From Cyanobacteria bacterium UBA4641 (GTDB taxonomy: Bacteria > Cyanobacteriota > Vampirovibrionia > Gastranaerophilales > Gastranaerophilaceae): a stretch of DNA of 13,131 nucleotides. The DNA lies in contig DHMN01000059.1 in assembly GCA_002405805.1 (NCBI GenBank), positions 10,743 through 23,873 on the forward strand, in the 5' to 3' direction. The position numbers and the translations under genes were made by a program. Of this stretch, positions 1 through 6,177 are shown piece by piece. Positions within the stretch are counted from its first letter, which is position 1. Each line of letters begins with the position of its first letter. Under the pieces are notes generated by a model. That model ran no database searches and was not told the origin of the DNA. It saw only the letters and a list, made by a program, of their open reading frames with translations.

Positions 1-226
1 AACTCATATTCTAGTCAGTTCAGAATGGCATTGACCTATTTGATTTATTTGAGATTACACCCACCATATTACAAAATATTAAGAAAACTTAACAAAAGAG
101 AAAAACATGCGCAATTATTTACAAGTGAAATACTTTATATATATACGAGATGGAAAACAAAATATAGGATGATTGTTAAACAGAACTCAAATAAGAGAGT
201 ATGTGAGTAAAAAGGAGATTCGACAA
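1..226 (+). promoter_or_regulatory. Upstream region and possible promoter of the first orphan gene
   Basis: AT-rich sequence with no credible gene. A possible promoter is TTTACA at 118-123 and TATATA at 140-145 with a 16-base spacer, which would give a leader of about 75 bases. The AT-richness makes chance matches likely. The leader ends with the motif at 201-212 and a clear Shine-Dalgarno AAGGAGA just before the start at 227. Confidence 0.3.
201..212 (+). promoter_or_regulatory. Leader motif ATGTGAGTAAAA, copy 1
   Basis: These 12 bases recur exactly at 839-850, again just before the Shine-Dalgarno of the next small gene. In both leaders the motif is followed by AGGAGA and then a CGA a few bases before the start codon. 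The motif contains a start-stop pair (ATG TGA). Its first seven bases are complementary to CTCACAT at 689-695 in the 3' UTR of the same gene, 11 bases before the terminator stem. The identity is seen directly; a regulatory role is inferred. Confidence 0.45.
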
Positions 227-673
227 ATGACATTTTTCAACAAAATTGGAAACAATTTTTTCACTGGGATTACACACCTTTACAAATCAAGTGATGGTAA
301 AACAGTTCAAAGACAAGCTCAAACAGAGTCAGCAGGTTTGATTAGTTTTAAAGGTGTTGACTCAACTCAAAGAACAGATTTAGATAAATTAAACCCTTAT
401 GCAAGTATGGGCGTAAATTTTTCTAAAACACCTGCAACAACAGAACAAAGAATTGCAGATGTTGCTCAACAAGAATTTGGAACATTTCATGAAACAAATT
501 TCCCAAATTATCTAGGATTATCAAATCCTCAAAATGCAAGTTATGATTTAGCTGATTTAAACCTTAAATTAAATAGCGGAAATCTTGAAGGATTTATCTC
601 AGAACATACTAATCCTGAACAAATAATGGCAAATATGCAAAAATCAGCAGGATTGTCTGAATTTTTGGGATAG
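227..673 (+). CDS. Orphan small protein, 148 aa, with FKG motif
   Basis: I do not recognise this protein. The ATG at 227 is chosen because AAGGAGA lies about 7 bases upstream. Reading back in frame to 173 adds 18 residues with no ribosome site. The product has no signal peptide or membrane segment and is Asn/Gln/Ser-rich. It has an ISFKG motif near residue 40 followed by TDL, a Tyr and a GV. The next gene has a similar FKG...TDL...Y..GV pattern, and both proteins end in a short hydrophobic tail (SEFLG here, AELFA there). Together with the shared leader and similar 3' UTR, this suggests two diverged paralogues. A terminator follows 33 bases after the stop, so it is probably monocistronic. It looks like a lineage-restricted protein; no function can be assigned. 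Confidence 0.75.
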   Translation: MTFFNKIGNNFFTGITHLYKSSDGKTVQRQAQTESAGLISFKGVDSTQRTDLDKLNPYASMGVNFSKTPATTEQRIADVAQQEFGTFHETNFPNYLGLSNPQNASYDLADLNLKLNSGNLEGFISEHTNPEQIMANMQKSAGLSEFLG

Positions 674-706
674 TCAAGAATTTTCAAGCTCACATACAAG
701 ATTTTC

Positions 707-739
707 AAGGTCAGTCTCTCCGACTGACCTTTTGTTTTT
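707..739 (+). terminator. Rho-independent terminator after first orphan gene
   Basis: A perfect 10-bp stem, AAGGTCAGTC (707-716) with GACTGACCTT (722-731), has a 5-base loop and runs into TTTTGTTTTT. Confidence 0.9.
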
Positions 740-761
740 GATTGGTTAAGGCTGGTAAAAT
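732..761 (+). promoter_or_regulatory. Extended -10 promoter of second orphan gene
   Basis: TTGTTT (732-737), an 18-base spacer, then TGGTAAAAT (753-761), that is TGn plus the -10 hexamer TAAAAT. The -35 sits inside the T-tract of the preceding terminator, so the two genes abut back to back. The predicted start near 768 gives a leader of about 100 bases containing the motif at 839-850. Confidence 0.5.
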
Positions 762-838
762 TGTAAACTTATGTAACGAAAAAGGAGAAATTTTAGCCAA
801 ATTACTAAAGATTCTTAAAATACATGCCGTAACTAATT

Positions 839-850
839 ATGTGAGTAAAA
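839..850 (+). promoter_or_regulatory. Leader motif ATGTGAGTAAAA, copy 2
   Basis: Exact repeat of 201-212, lying 4 bases before the Shine-Dalgarno AAGGAGA. Eight of its bases (GTGAGTAA, 841-848) are perfectly complementary to TTACTCAC at 1293-1300 in the 3' UTR of the same gene, 12 bases before the terminator stem. This mirrors the arrangement of the preceding gene. It may be an RNA pairing element or a protein or sRNA target; the role is inferred. Confidence 0.45.
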
Positions 851-866
851 CATAAGGAGAACCGAA

Positions 867-1277
867 ATGGCTATCAAGTTTAATGATTTCAATAACAGTT
901 ATAACAACTATAACTTAGCTATCGGTAAAGCTCTTGCAAAAGAGACTAAGAAAGCAGAAGAAACAAAAGCTACTGAGAAATCAAACGCTCAATTCAAAGG
1001 TTTGGAAAATGAAACAGATTTATTAACTCAAAATACACAATACTTATACGGAGTACAACTTGGCAAATTTACAGCTGAAGATAAAGAACTTGCTGACAGC
1101 ACAAACGCAATTTTGGCAAGTTTGGGATATGACTACAAAGTATCTGCAGCGCAAGTTGCAAGTGTTACAAACGGTATCAAAAATGTGGTTGCCCCAGGAA
1201 TGAAAGCTGCAGCTGATGGTGCTGTTGCTGCAAACATCAAAGACCCTAACGGTCCATTCGCAGAATTATTTGCATAA
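867..1277 (+). CDS. Orphan small protein, 136 aa, with FKG motif
   Basis: I do not recognise this protein. The ATG at 867 follows AAGGAGA with good spacing. The N-terminus is Asn/Tyr-rich, followed by a Lys/Glu/Thr-rich, probably helical stretch (residues about 24-40) and then QFKG with a downstream TDL and YLYGV. The C-terminal half is Ala-rich and probably helical. There is no signal peptide, membrane segment or Cys. Shared leader motif, FKG region and 3' UTR layout tie it to the 227-673 gene as a likely distant paralogue. It has its own promoter and terminator. The clean ribosome site and terminator argue that it is a real gene, but no function can be assigned. Confidence 0.8.
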   Translation: MAIKFNDFNNSYNNYNLAIGKALAKETKKAEETKATEKSNAQFKGLENETDLLTQNTQYLYGVQLGKFTAEDKELADSTNAILASLGYDYKVSAAQVASVTNGIKNVVAPGMKAAADGAVAANIKDPNGPFAELFA

Positions 1278-1312
1278 GACTTATAAATATACTTACTCAC
1301 ACATTTATTTTT

Positions 1313-1346
1313 AGGCTGGTTTAATCAAATCAGCCTTTTAATTTTG
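1313..1346 (+). terminator. Rho-independent terminator after second orphan gene
   Basis: The stem AGGCTGGTTT (1313-1322) pairs with AAATCAGCCT (1327-1336) with one G-U pair. The loop is 4 bases, followed by TTTTAATTTT. Confidence 0.85.
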
Positions 1347-1578
1347 GATTTTGTACAATGAAATTATCATTCAAATGTGATGCCCCCCTCACCCTACCCC
1401 TCAGCCATACGGCAAGTCTCACTCAACTCGCATTGCTCGTTGGTTCGGCTAGTGTCCCTAGGAGAGGGTATAGTTTCAGTTGGACATATTAGTCTATGTC
1501 ATTCTGAAAGGATTAAAAATCTTGCCAACTTGTTTGGCTTAGATTTTGTCCTATTCAAAATCTAGCAATGTTTATAAT

Positions 1579-1606
1579 GTCACCCTGAATTTATTTCAGG
1601 GTCTCA
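1579..1606 (+). repeat. 28-base hairpin unit, CCCTGAA type
   Basis: The stem ACCCTGAA (1582-1589) pairs with TTCAGGGT (1595-1602), and the unit ends TCTCA. The same two arms recur at 13005-13016 and 13070-13082 with a much longer loop. It matches the reverse complement of 1645-1672 at 20 of 28 positions. All eight differences are transitions, and six of them fall as three compensated base pairs in the stem. Confidence 0.7.
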
Positions 1607-1644
1607 AATATTACAAATTTTGCATTTGACTAATATGTTTAATT

Positions 1645-1672
1645 TGAGATTCCGAAACAAGTTCGGAATGAC
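1645..1672 (-). repeat. 28-base hairpin unit, TTCCGAA type
   Basis: The stem ATTCCGAA (1649-1656) pairs with TTCGGAAT (1662-1669) around a 5-base loop. Read on the minus strand it aligns end to end with the unit at 1579-1606, with base pairs swapped rather than broken. Half-copies of this type occur at 7554-7564 and at 13105-13116. Confidence 0.7.
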
Positions 1673-1712
1673 ACTAATATTTTTGTTCAAGTTCATCCAC
1701 ACGGTGCACTTT

Positions 1713-1800
1713 ACGAAGTGACATGTTAATCCACTGCAAACCGCACAAAAGCCCCCACCTTGAAATCATAGATTTCGGTCATTCCACAAGGGGCGGACAT
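1713..1800 (+). repeat. Dispersed repeat, copy A
   Basis: Direct repeat of 8209-8293. The left block (1713-1734) matches at 19 of 22 positions and the right block (1752-1800) at 43 of 49, separated by a variable 17-base linker. The right block includes GAAATC-ATA-GATTTC, a small hairpin, and ends GGGGCGGACAT. The second hairpin seen in copy B is decayed here, so this copy looks older. Confidence 0.75.
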
Positions 1801-1835
1801 ACAAAAATACTTGATATCTTACACTTTTTCACAGC

Positions 1836-1866
1836 AAAATAACTGGTCTTACAGACCAGTTTATTT
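1836..1866 (-). terminator. Terminator of the 52-residue minus-strand gene, possibly bidirectional
   Basis: A perfect 9-bp stem, AACTGGTCT (1841-1849) with AGACCAGTT (1853-1861), has a 3-base loop. It is flanked by A-rich sequence on the left and T-rich on the right, so it could stop transcription from either side. It lies 23 bases after the stop codon of the minus-strand gene. Confidence 0.7.
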
Positions 1867-1888
1867 GCATTTTTAGATATTAAGTCTC

Positions 1889-2047
1889 TTAAACAAGTCC
1901 TAGGACTTTTTTATACCAAGAGAAAGATTCTAACTCACTGCCATTGAAAGTTGTTTTTGTGCATTGAGATTTTAAATAAGTTTCAAACTCATCGGTAAAT
2001 TTTGACTTAACTTTTTTTGTTTCATTTTCAGAAATTACTGTTGCCAT
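1889..2047 (-). CDS. Orphan microprotein, 52 aa
   Basis: A short reading frame found by translating the minus strand: ATG at 2047-2045, stop TAA at 1891-1889. It begins MATVISENETKKVKSK and ends SWYKKVLGLV. It is Lys/Thr/Ser/Glu-rich, hydrophilic and probably partly helical, with a single Cys (residue 29) and no signal peptide or membrane segment. Support for reality is unusually complete: AAGGAG 8 bases before the ATG, an extended -10 promoter 47 bases upstream of the start codon, and a terminator hairpin 23 bases after the stop. I do not recognise the family. It stands alone, divergent from the methyltransferase gene at 2280. Confidence 0.75.
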   Translation of the reverse strand: MATVISENETKKVKSKFTDEFETYLKSQCTKTTFNGSELESFSWYKKVLGLV

Positions 2048-2093
2048 AGACCTACTCCTTTACACATTAAAAAATCATTCAAGAACCTGCTAT

Positions 2094-2102
2094 ATTATAA
2101 CA
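2094..2102 (-). promoter_or_regulatory. Extended -10 promoter of the 52-residue gene
   Basis: The minus strand reads TGTTATAAT, a perfect -10 hexamer preceded by TGn. No good -35 is visible, which is typical where an extended -10 is present. The predicted transcript starts near 2087, giving a leader of about 40 bases. Confidence 0.6.
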
Positions 2103-2241
2103 TGAAATTGATGGTTTTTCTAGCTTTAAGTCATGATAAAAAAATTTTTTGCCAATATACGCGCATTTTGATTGTAAAATTTCATTAAGACATTTTGTTT
2201 ATTTAAACTTTACATAAATAAACTCAAAAATGAGACATTTT

Positions 2242-2273
2242 TTGACAAAATTTTGAGATTTTTGTGGTAGTAT
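2242..2273 (+). promoter_or_regulatory. Promoter of the methyltransferase gene, predicting a leaderless mRNA
   Basis: TTGACA (2242-2247) is a perfect -35, but the spacer is long at 20 bases. It is followed by TGGTAGTAT (2265-2273), an extended -10. The predicted start, about 7 bases beyond the hexamer, falls on the A of the ATG at 2280. Confidence 0.5.
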
Positions 2274-2279
2274 TTTTAT

Positions 2280-3191
2280 ATGAAACTTATCGGAGAAAAT
2301 ATACATATAATCTCAAAATCGGTGCGTGAAGCATTAGAAAATCGAGATGAAAATTTTGTTAAAAATTTGATAAAAATACAGGATAATGTTGACTGTATTG
2401 ATTTGAACATCGGTCCGGCTCGCGGAAAGCTTGACAAGATTTTTGATTGGCTTATTCCGCTTGCGCAAGACAAAAACATTTCACTTGATTCAACAAATGT
2501 TCAAGCACTCGTCGACGGTGTGAAACTTGTCAAAAATCCATCAGAAAGTTTTATCAACAGCACCTCAAAAGATAGCGAAAAATTAGAAGTTTTGACAGAT
2601 TTAGCTGTAGAATATGGCAGTAATTTAATTGCGCTTGCCCTGTCAAAGGAAACAGGGATACCAAAAACTGCTGACGGAAGATTGGAAATAGTCTTTGAAA
2701 TCTACGAAAAATGCATGGAAAAAGGGATTGAAAGTGACAAAATTTACATTGACCCTTTAATTTTACCGATTTGTGCCGACCAATCTCAAGCATTGGAATC
2801 CTTGAACACAATTCAAATGGTTAAAGAAAGTTTTGAACCTAAAGTCAACACGGTTATCGGATTGTCAAATATTTCAAACGGTTGTTCCAAAGACTTACGC
2901 CCTATGATAAACCGAGTTTATGCGACATTAGCATTTGGGGCAGGATTGGATGCAATAATTCTTGACGCTAAAGATTTAGAACTGGTGAGAATATTAAAAA
3001 TGCTAGAATCACAAAACCCTGAAACCTCTGTTGACAAGCTATATTTCAACCTTGCCAATATGGTTCAAAATTTTGAAGATATCAGCGAAATTGAGTTTGA
3101 CAAAACTGATATTAGGGAGCAAAATATCATTAAAACTGCAGAGATTTTACTCAACAAAAAAATATACTCTGACAGCTTTACACAAGTGTAA
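2280..3191 (+). CDS. Methyltetrahydrofolate:corrinoid protein methyltransferase-like (MeTr/AcsE family)
   Basis: A TIM-barrel pterin-binding methyltransferase, 303 aa, of the family that moves the methyl group of methyltetrahydrofolate to the cobalt of a corrinoid protein. Motifs run in the order of acetogen MeTr: IGENIH (4-9), DLNIGP (41-46), LDSTN (69-73), INST (92-95), ETGIPK (124-129), IDPLILP (157-163), GLSNIS (194-199), MINR (209-212) and C-terminal AEILLN...Y.DSF (287-300). D70, N93, D158 and N197 sit where the folate-binding residues Asp75, Asn96, Asp160 and Asn199 lie in the Moorella enzyme. Acetogen MeTr is about 262 aa; the extra length is mostly an insertion at about residues 240-280, before the final helix. 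The start matches the family N-terminus but has no ribosome site. No corrinoid protein or CO dehydrogenase gene is in the window, so a role in methionine synthesis or general C1 transfer is as likely as acetyl-CoA synthesis. Confidence 0.88.
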   Translation: MKLIGENIHIISKSVREALENRDENFVKNLIKIQDNVDCIDLNIGPARGKLDKIFDWLIPLAQDKNISLDSTNVQALVDGVKLVKNPSESFINSTSKDSEKLEVLTDLAVEYGSNLIALALSKETGIPKTADGRLEIVFEIYEKCMEKGIESDKIYIDPLILPICADQSQALESLNTIQMVKESFEPKVNTVIGLSNISNGCSKDLRPMINRVYATLAFGAGLDAIILDAKDLELVRILKMLESQNPETSVDKLYFNLANMVQNFEDISEIEFDKTDIREQNIIKTAEILLNKKIYSDSFTQV

Positions 3192-3206
3192 TTTTTGTGG
3201 TAATAT
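3177..3206 (+). promoter_or_regulatory. Extended -10 promoter before the TPR operon
   Basis: TTTACA (3177-3182), an 18-base spacer, then TGGTAATAT (3198-3206). It overlaps the last codons of the methyltransferase gene and resembles that gene's own -10 region (TTTTTGTGGTARTAT shared). It gives a leader of about 24 bases and would let the TPR operon be transcribed independently. Confidence 0.5.
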
Positions 3207-3236
3207 CCAAATAAAATAAGGAATTTTTGAGGAGTT

Positions 3237-5330
3237 ATGAAAATTAAAAAATCGTTATTAACAAGTATTTTGGTTTCAACACTATTTCTAGGTATCTCAC
3301 CTGCAATTGCGCAAATGTCTCCTGAGGCAAGTGCTTTGTATCAAGAGGCTTGCAGTGCAGAACATCAACAAGATTTGAAAGCAGCAATTTCTAAACTTGA
3401 ACAAGCCATTCAAGTTTCAGGCGGAGATTCAATGATTTATACCAAACTTGCAGGGCTTTACTCAGAAATCGACGATACCGACAAGGCACTTGCAACATAC
3501 AAAAAGGTTATTGAACTAAAACCTGATGATGCATTTGTTTATATCAGTATTGGCAGTATCTACGAAACTCAAGCAAAATACAAAGATGCTCTTCAAGCTT
3601 ATGAAAAAGCTTTGGATATTTTCCCCGAATATAAATACAACTATTATAATATTGCAAATGCGCAGTACCAATTGAAAGATTATACTAACGCAATCAAAAA
3701 TTATAATGCCTTTTTAGAAACATATTCTCAACACACCGAGTCAAGAGAAAACTTGGCATCAGCTTATCTTGCAATAAAAGATTATGAAAACGCCTCAAAA
3801 CAATATCAGATTATTTATGACAAAAATCCTGAATCCTTTAAAAACTTCTCAGAATACGGTATAGCTTTATTAAACACAAACGAATCCGAAAAAGCTGCCG
3901 AGATGTTAGAAAAAGCTATCGCGCTTGATTCTGACAACAACGCTGCTCACTTGGGCTTGGCTCAAGCTTATCAAGATTTGGGCAAAAACGATTTGTCTTA
4001 TGAGCAATATCAACTTGTTTTGGCAAAAGTTCCTAACCTAAATACTGTCAGACTTGATTATGCAAACTTACTTTCTGACATGAATAAAAATACAGAAGCA
4101 ATTGCACAATACAATATGTACATCAAAGCTTATCCAAATGATGTAAACGGTTACAAGCGTATTGCAGCGGTTTACAAAGAATTGAACAATATGGATAAAG
4201 CACTCGAAAATTACCTTATCGCAGAATCTAAAGACGGTAACGATATCGGTATTAAAAAAGATATCGCGTTCTGCTATCACAACAGAAAAGATTACACAAA
4301 TGCAATCAAATATTATGATGAAGTTTTGAAAGTTCAACCTGATGATTATAACGAAAAATTCAACAAGGCGTTGGCTCTTCACGCACTTCACAAATACCAA
4401 GATGCAATCGGTTTATATAAAGAACTTCAAACCGTAAAAAGTGACAAAACAGTCAAAGACAACTTGAATGATGCACTTGTTTCAAGAGCACATCAACTTA
4501 TTGAACTTGAAGACTACACCGAGGCAATGGATGATATCAAAACAGCTTTAAAAGACGGATATGCTGATGGGTATGCATATTACGGACTTGCAAAAATCTA
4601 CCGTGCACAGGGCGACAATACTAAAGCCTCTGAAAATTATGAAAAAGCAATTGCGCTTGACCCTGATAAAACACAATATTCAGCAGAATACAGCGATTTT
4701 ATTTCATCACTGTACAGTCCAAAAACAACTGTAGAAAAAGTTGCGCCAAATACAGGTGAAATTTCTGCTGTGAATATCACAATTGACGGTGCTGACAGTT
4801 CTGCAACCACCGCAACATCAAAAAAACAAGAAACACCTGTTGCAAAATCTTCTGCAATAATAATGAAACAAAACGAAGATTTGATTAATGAAGGTGATAA
4901 AAATTTCAAAAGCAACAACTATGATGCTGCGATAAAGAATTATCAAGACGCATTGCAAATCGTTCCAAATGATGCAATCACTTTGCTAAAAATCGGAAAT
5001 ATTTATAAATTGAAAGAAGATAACTCTAAGGCTGTTAATTTCTATCAAAAATCTATCATTGTAAATCCTGATTATACCGATGGATGGTTTAATTTAGGCT
5101 TGGCTTATGCAAATGAAAACAATATCATTGAGGCTCAAAAGAGTTTTGAAAAAGTAATTTCGCTTGATTCAGATTACAATTTTGGGTACGCGTATTACGC
5201 ACTTGGCAGAGCTTTGGAATCACAAGGCAAAAAATCAGATGCCATCAAGAATTACAAATTGTTCATCAAACATAACAACGACAATGAGATGATAAATACT
5301 GTTCAAGCTCAAATCAAACAACTTCAATAA
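3237..5330 (+). CDS. Exported protein with about 17 tetratricopeptide repeats
   Basis: 697 aa. A Sec signal peptide (basic KIKK, hydrophobic residues 7-21, PAIA before a likely cut after residue 25) is followed by a solenoid of regular 34-residue TPR units. About 13 repeats fill residues 27 to about 480. A Ser/Thr/Ala-rich linker of roughly 60 residues without TPR character follows, and then about 4 more repeats to the C-terminus. No catalytic domain is seen. TPR solenoids bind other proteins, so this is probably a periplasmic or surface-side scaffold; the partner is unknown. GAGGAG lies only 2 bases before the ATG and AAGGA lies 14 bases before it, both outside the usual spacing, yet the signal peptide fixes this start. 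The lipoprotein gene begins 4 bases after its stop, suggesting the two act together. Confidence 0.88.
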   Translation: MKIKKSLLTSILVSTLFLGISPAIAQMSPEASALYQEACSAEHQQDLKAAISKLEQAIQVSGGDSMIYTKLAGLYSEIDDTDKALATYKKVIELKPDDAFVYISIGSIYETQAKYKDALQAYEKALDIFPEYKYNYYNIANAQYQLKDYTNAIKNYNAFLETYSQHTESRENLASAYLAIKDYENASKQYQIIYDKNPESFKNFSEYGIALLNTNESEKAAEMLEKAIALDSDNNAAHLGLAQAYQDLGKNDLSYEQYQLVLAKVPNLNTVRLDYANLLSDMNKNTEAIAQYNMYIKAYPNDVNGYKRIAAVYKELNNMDKALENYLIAESKDGNDIGIKKDIAFCYHNRKDYTNAIKYYDEVLKVQPDDYNEKFNKALALHALHKYQDAIGLYKELQTVKSDKTVKDNLNDALVSRAHQLIELEDYTEAMDDIKTALKDGYADGYAYYGLAKIYRAQGDNTKASENYEKAIALDPDKTQYSAEYSDFISSLYSPKTTVEKVAPNTGEISAVNITIDGADSSATTATSKKQETPVAKSSAIIMKQNEDLINEGDKNFKSNNYDAAIKNYQDALQIVPNDAITLLKIGNIYKLKEDNSKAVNFYQKSIIVNPDYTDGWFNLGLAYANENNIIEAQKSFEKVISLDSDYNFGYAYYALGRALESQGKKSDAIKNYKLFIKHNNDNEMINTVQAQIKQLQ

Positions 5331-5334
5331 CAAT

Positions 5335-5754
5335 ATGAAAAAAGTATTTTTGTTCATAATTACAATATTTTTGGTTGTATTTACTTGTGCTTGCGATAAT
5401 GAGCAATCGCTTGTTTTGTTCAACAAACATCCGTTCTCCGCAGACACAATTAATTCACCAAGCAACACCAATGTCTTTGCAACAGGCGAAAGAATTTACT
5501 ACCTTGTAACTCTGCCAAAACCTGTTGAGACAAAATCTTTGCTTATCCAAATCCTGAAAGTCGGCGGAGATTCAGACGAACGACTCGGTTATGAATTGGT
5601 TTGGGGTAAGCGCGTAAAATTGAGAGATGAACAAACTCATTACTTCACGGATTATGTTGTCTTTAACACAAAAGGGGCTTACCTTATGAAGGTTTATTCA
5701 AGGGATAACCCAACAAAAATTTTGACAACCGCTAATTTTTATGTGAAGAATTAA
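5335..5754 (+). CDS. Small putative lipoprotein, unknown function
   Basis: 139 aa. The N-terminus is MKK, a strongly hydrophobic stretch (residues 4-17) and then TCACD. This looks like a lipoprotein signal, with Cys20 (or Cys18) as the lipidated residue, although TCAC is a loose match to the lipobox. The mature part alternates hydrophobic and polar residues (YYLVTL, LLIQIL, YVVF, YLMKVY), which suggests a compact beta-sandwich of about 115 residues. I do not recognise the family. There is no Shine-Dalgarno, and the start is 4 bases after the TPR stop codon, so it is probably translated by coupling to the TPR gene. It may anchor or partner that exported scaffold. Confidence 0.75.
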   Translation: MKKVFLFIITIFLVVFTCACDNEQSLVLFNKHPFSADTINSPSNTNVFATGERIYYLVTLPKPVETKSLLIQILKVGGDSDERLGYELVWGKRVKLRDEQTHYFTDYVVFNTKGAYLMKVYSRDNPTKILTTANFYVKN

Positions 5755-5778
5755 AATAATAAAACGAAAGGATTTTCA

Positions 5779-6177
5779 ATGCTAAAAGATATAGCTTTAA
5801 AATATTTTAAAAACGGATATTCATGCTCAGAAAGCATAATCCAAGCTTGCGCGGATGAAGGTTTGTGCTCCCCTGACTTGTTACCTTGTGCGACAACTTT
5901 TTCCGGCGGAATGTCATCAGGTTGTATTTGTGGAGCAGTTAGTGCAGCGCAAATGGTTTTAGGGTATAACTTTGGCAGAAATAACAGATTTAATAACAAT
6001 GTTTTTGCACGCGAAAAAGCAGCACAATTGGTTGAACGCTTTGTAAAACTAAACAGAGTAACTTGCTGTAAAGTTTTGAGTTCAGGCTTAGAAGGCAGTG
6101 CAAGAAAAGAACATTGCTCAAAATTCGTTTCAGAAGCCTGCGATATTTTAGAAGATTTGATTAAGGTAAAAGTGTAG
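5779..6177 (+). CDS. C_GCAxxG_C_C family redox protein
   Basis: 132 aa, the usual size for this family of small Cys-rich proteins thought to be redox-active. The pattern fits: GYSCSESI (13-20), FSGGMSSGCICGAVSAA (41-57), CC (96-97) before a Leu-rich turn, and HCSKFVSEAC (112-121). Cysteines are at 16, 24, 30, 37, 49, 51, 96, 97, 113 and 121. It is presumably cytosolic, since it has no signal peptide. AAAGGA lies 7 bases before the ATG. It is 24 bases after the lipoprotein gene, and its stop codon directly touches the crcB start. The family's substrate is not established, so only the family call is firm. A possible role is thiol-disulfide or metal-centre chemistry within a stress operon. Confidence 0.85.
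   Translation: MLKDIALKYFKNGYSCSESIIQACADEGLCSPDLLPCATTFSGGMSSGCICGAVSAAQMVLGYNFGRNNRFNNNVFAREKAAQLVERFVKLNRVTCCKVLSSGLEGSARKEHCSKFVSEACDILEDLIKVKV

Larger units (their letters stand above)
1498..1672. repeat. Hairpin-rich repeat element with inverted ends (copy 1)
   Basis: The element begins GTCATTCTGAAAG (1498-1510) and ends AAGTTCGGAATGAC (1659-1672). The outer 11 bases are inverted repeats at 10 of 11 positions. The same two ends occur in the same order at 7428-7564. Inside are a hairpin at 1516-1547 (AAAATCT with AGATTTT, then GCCAA with TTGGC) and two related 28-base units in opposite orientation at 1579-1606 and 1645-1672, each folding into an 8-bp hairpin. It is too small to encode a transposase. 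It could be a REP-like or MITE-like sequence. No target-site duplication is visible. Confidence 0.6.
1347..1888. other. Repeat-rich intergenic spacer without credible genes
   Basis: About 540 bases between a plus-strand and a minus-strand terminator. From the left it holds a comparatively GC-rich stretch (about 1383-1468) with CCCCTCACCC at one end and CCTAGGAGAGGG at the other. This resembles dispersed repeats seen in other genomes, but I cannot name it. It then holds the 175-base hairpin element (1498-1672), the repeat pair member at 1713-1800, and the terminator at 1836-1866. A 62-codon open frame at 1377-1565 crosses the repeats and has no ribosome site, so it is not called. Confidence 0.7.

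Noticed and set aside
25..210. 61-codon plus-strand open frame at the window start
   Set aside because: No ribosome site, AT-driven composition, overlap with the leader of the better supported gene at 227, and no recognisable protein features.
1377..1565. 62-codon open frame
   Set aside because: It runs through GC-rich repeat sequence and a hairpin element, has no ribosome site and gives a product of no recognisable type.
1498..1672. Insertion sequence with target duplication
   Set aside because: No transposase frame and no matching direct repeat on either side; only MITE-like or REP-like status is possible.
4068..4918. Minus-strand frames inside the first TPR gene
   Set aside because: They are hydrophobic shadow frames typical of the reverse of Lys/Glu/Asn-rich repeats.
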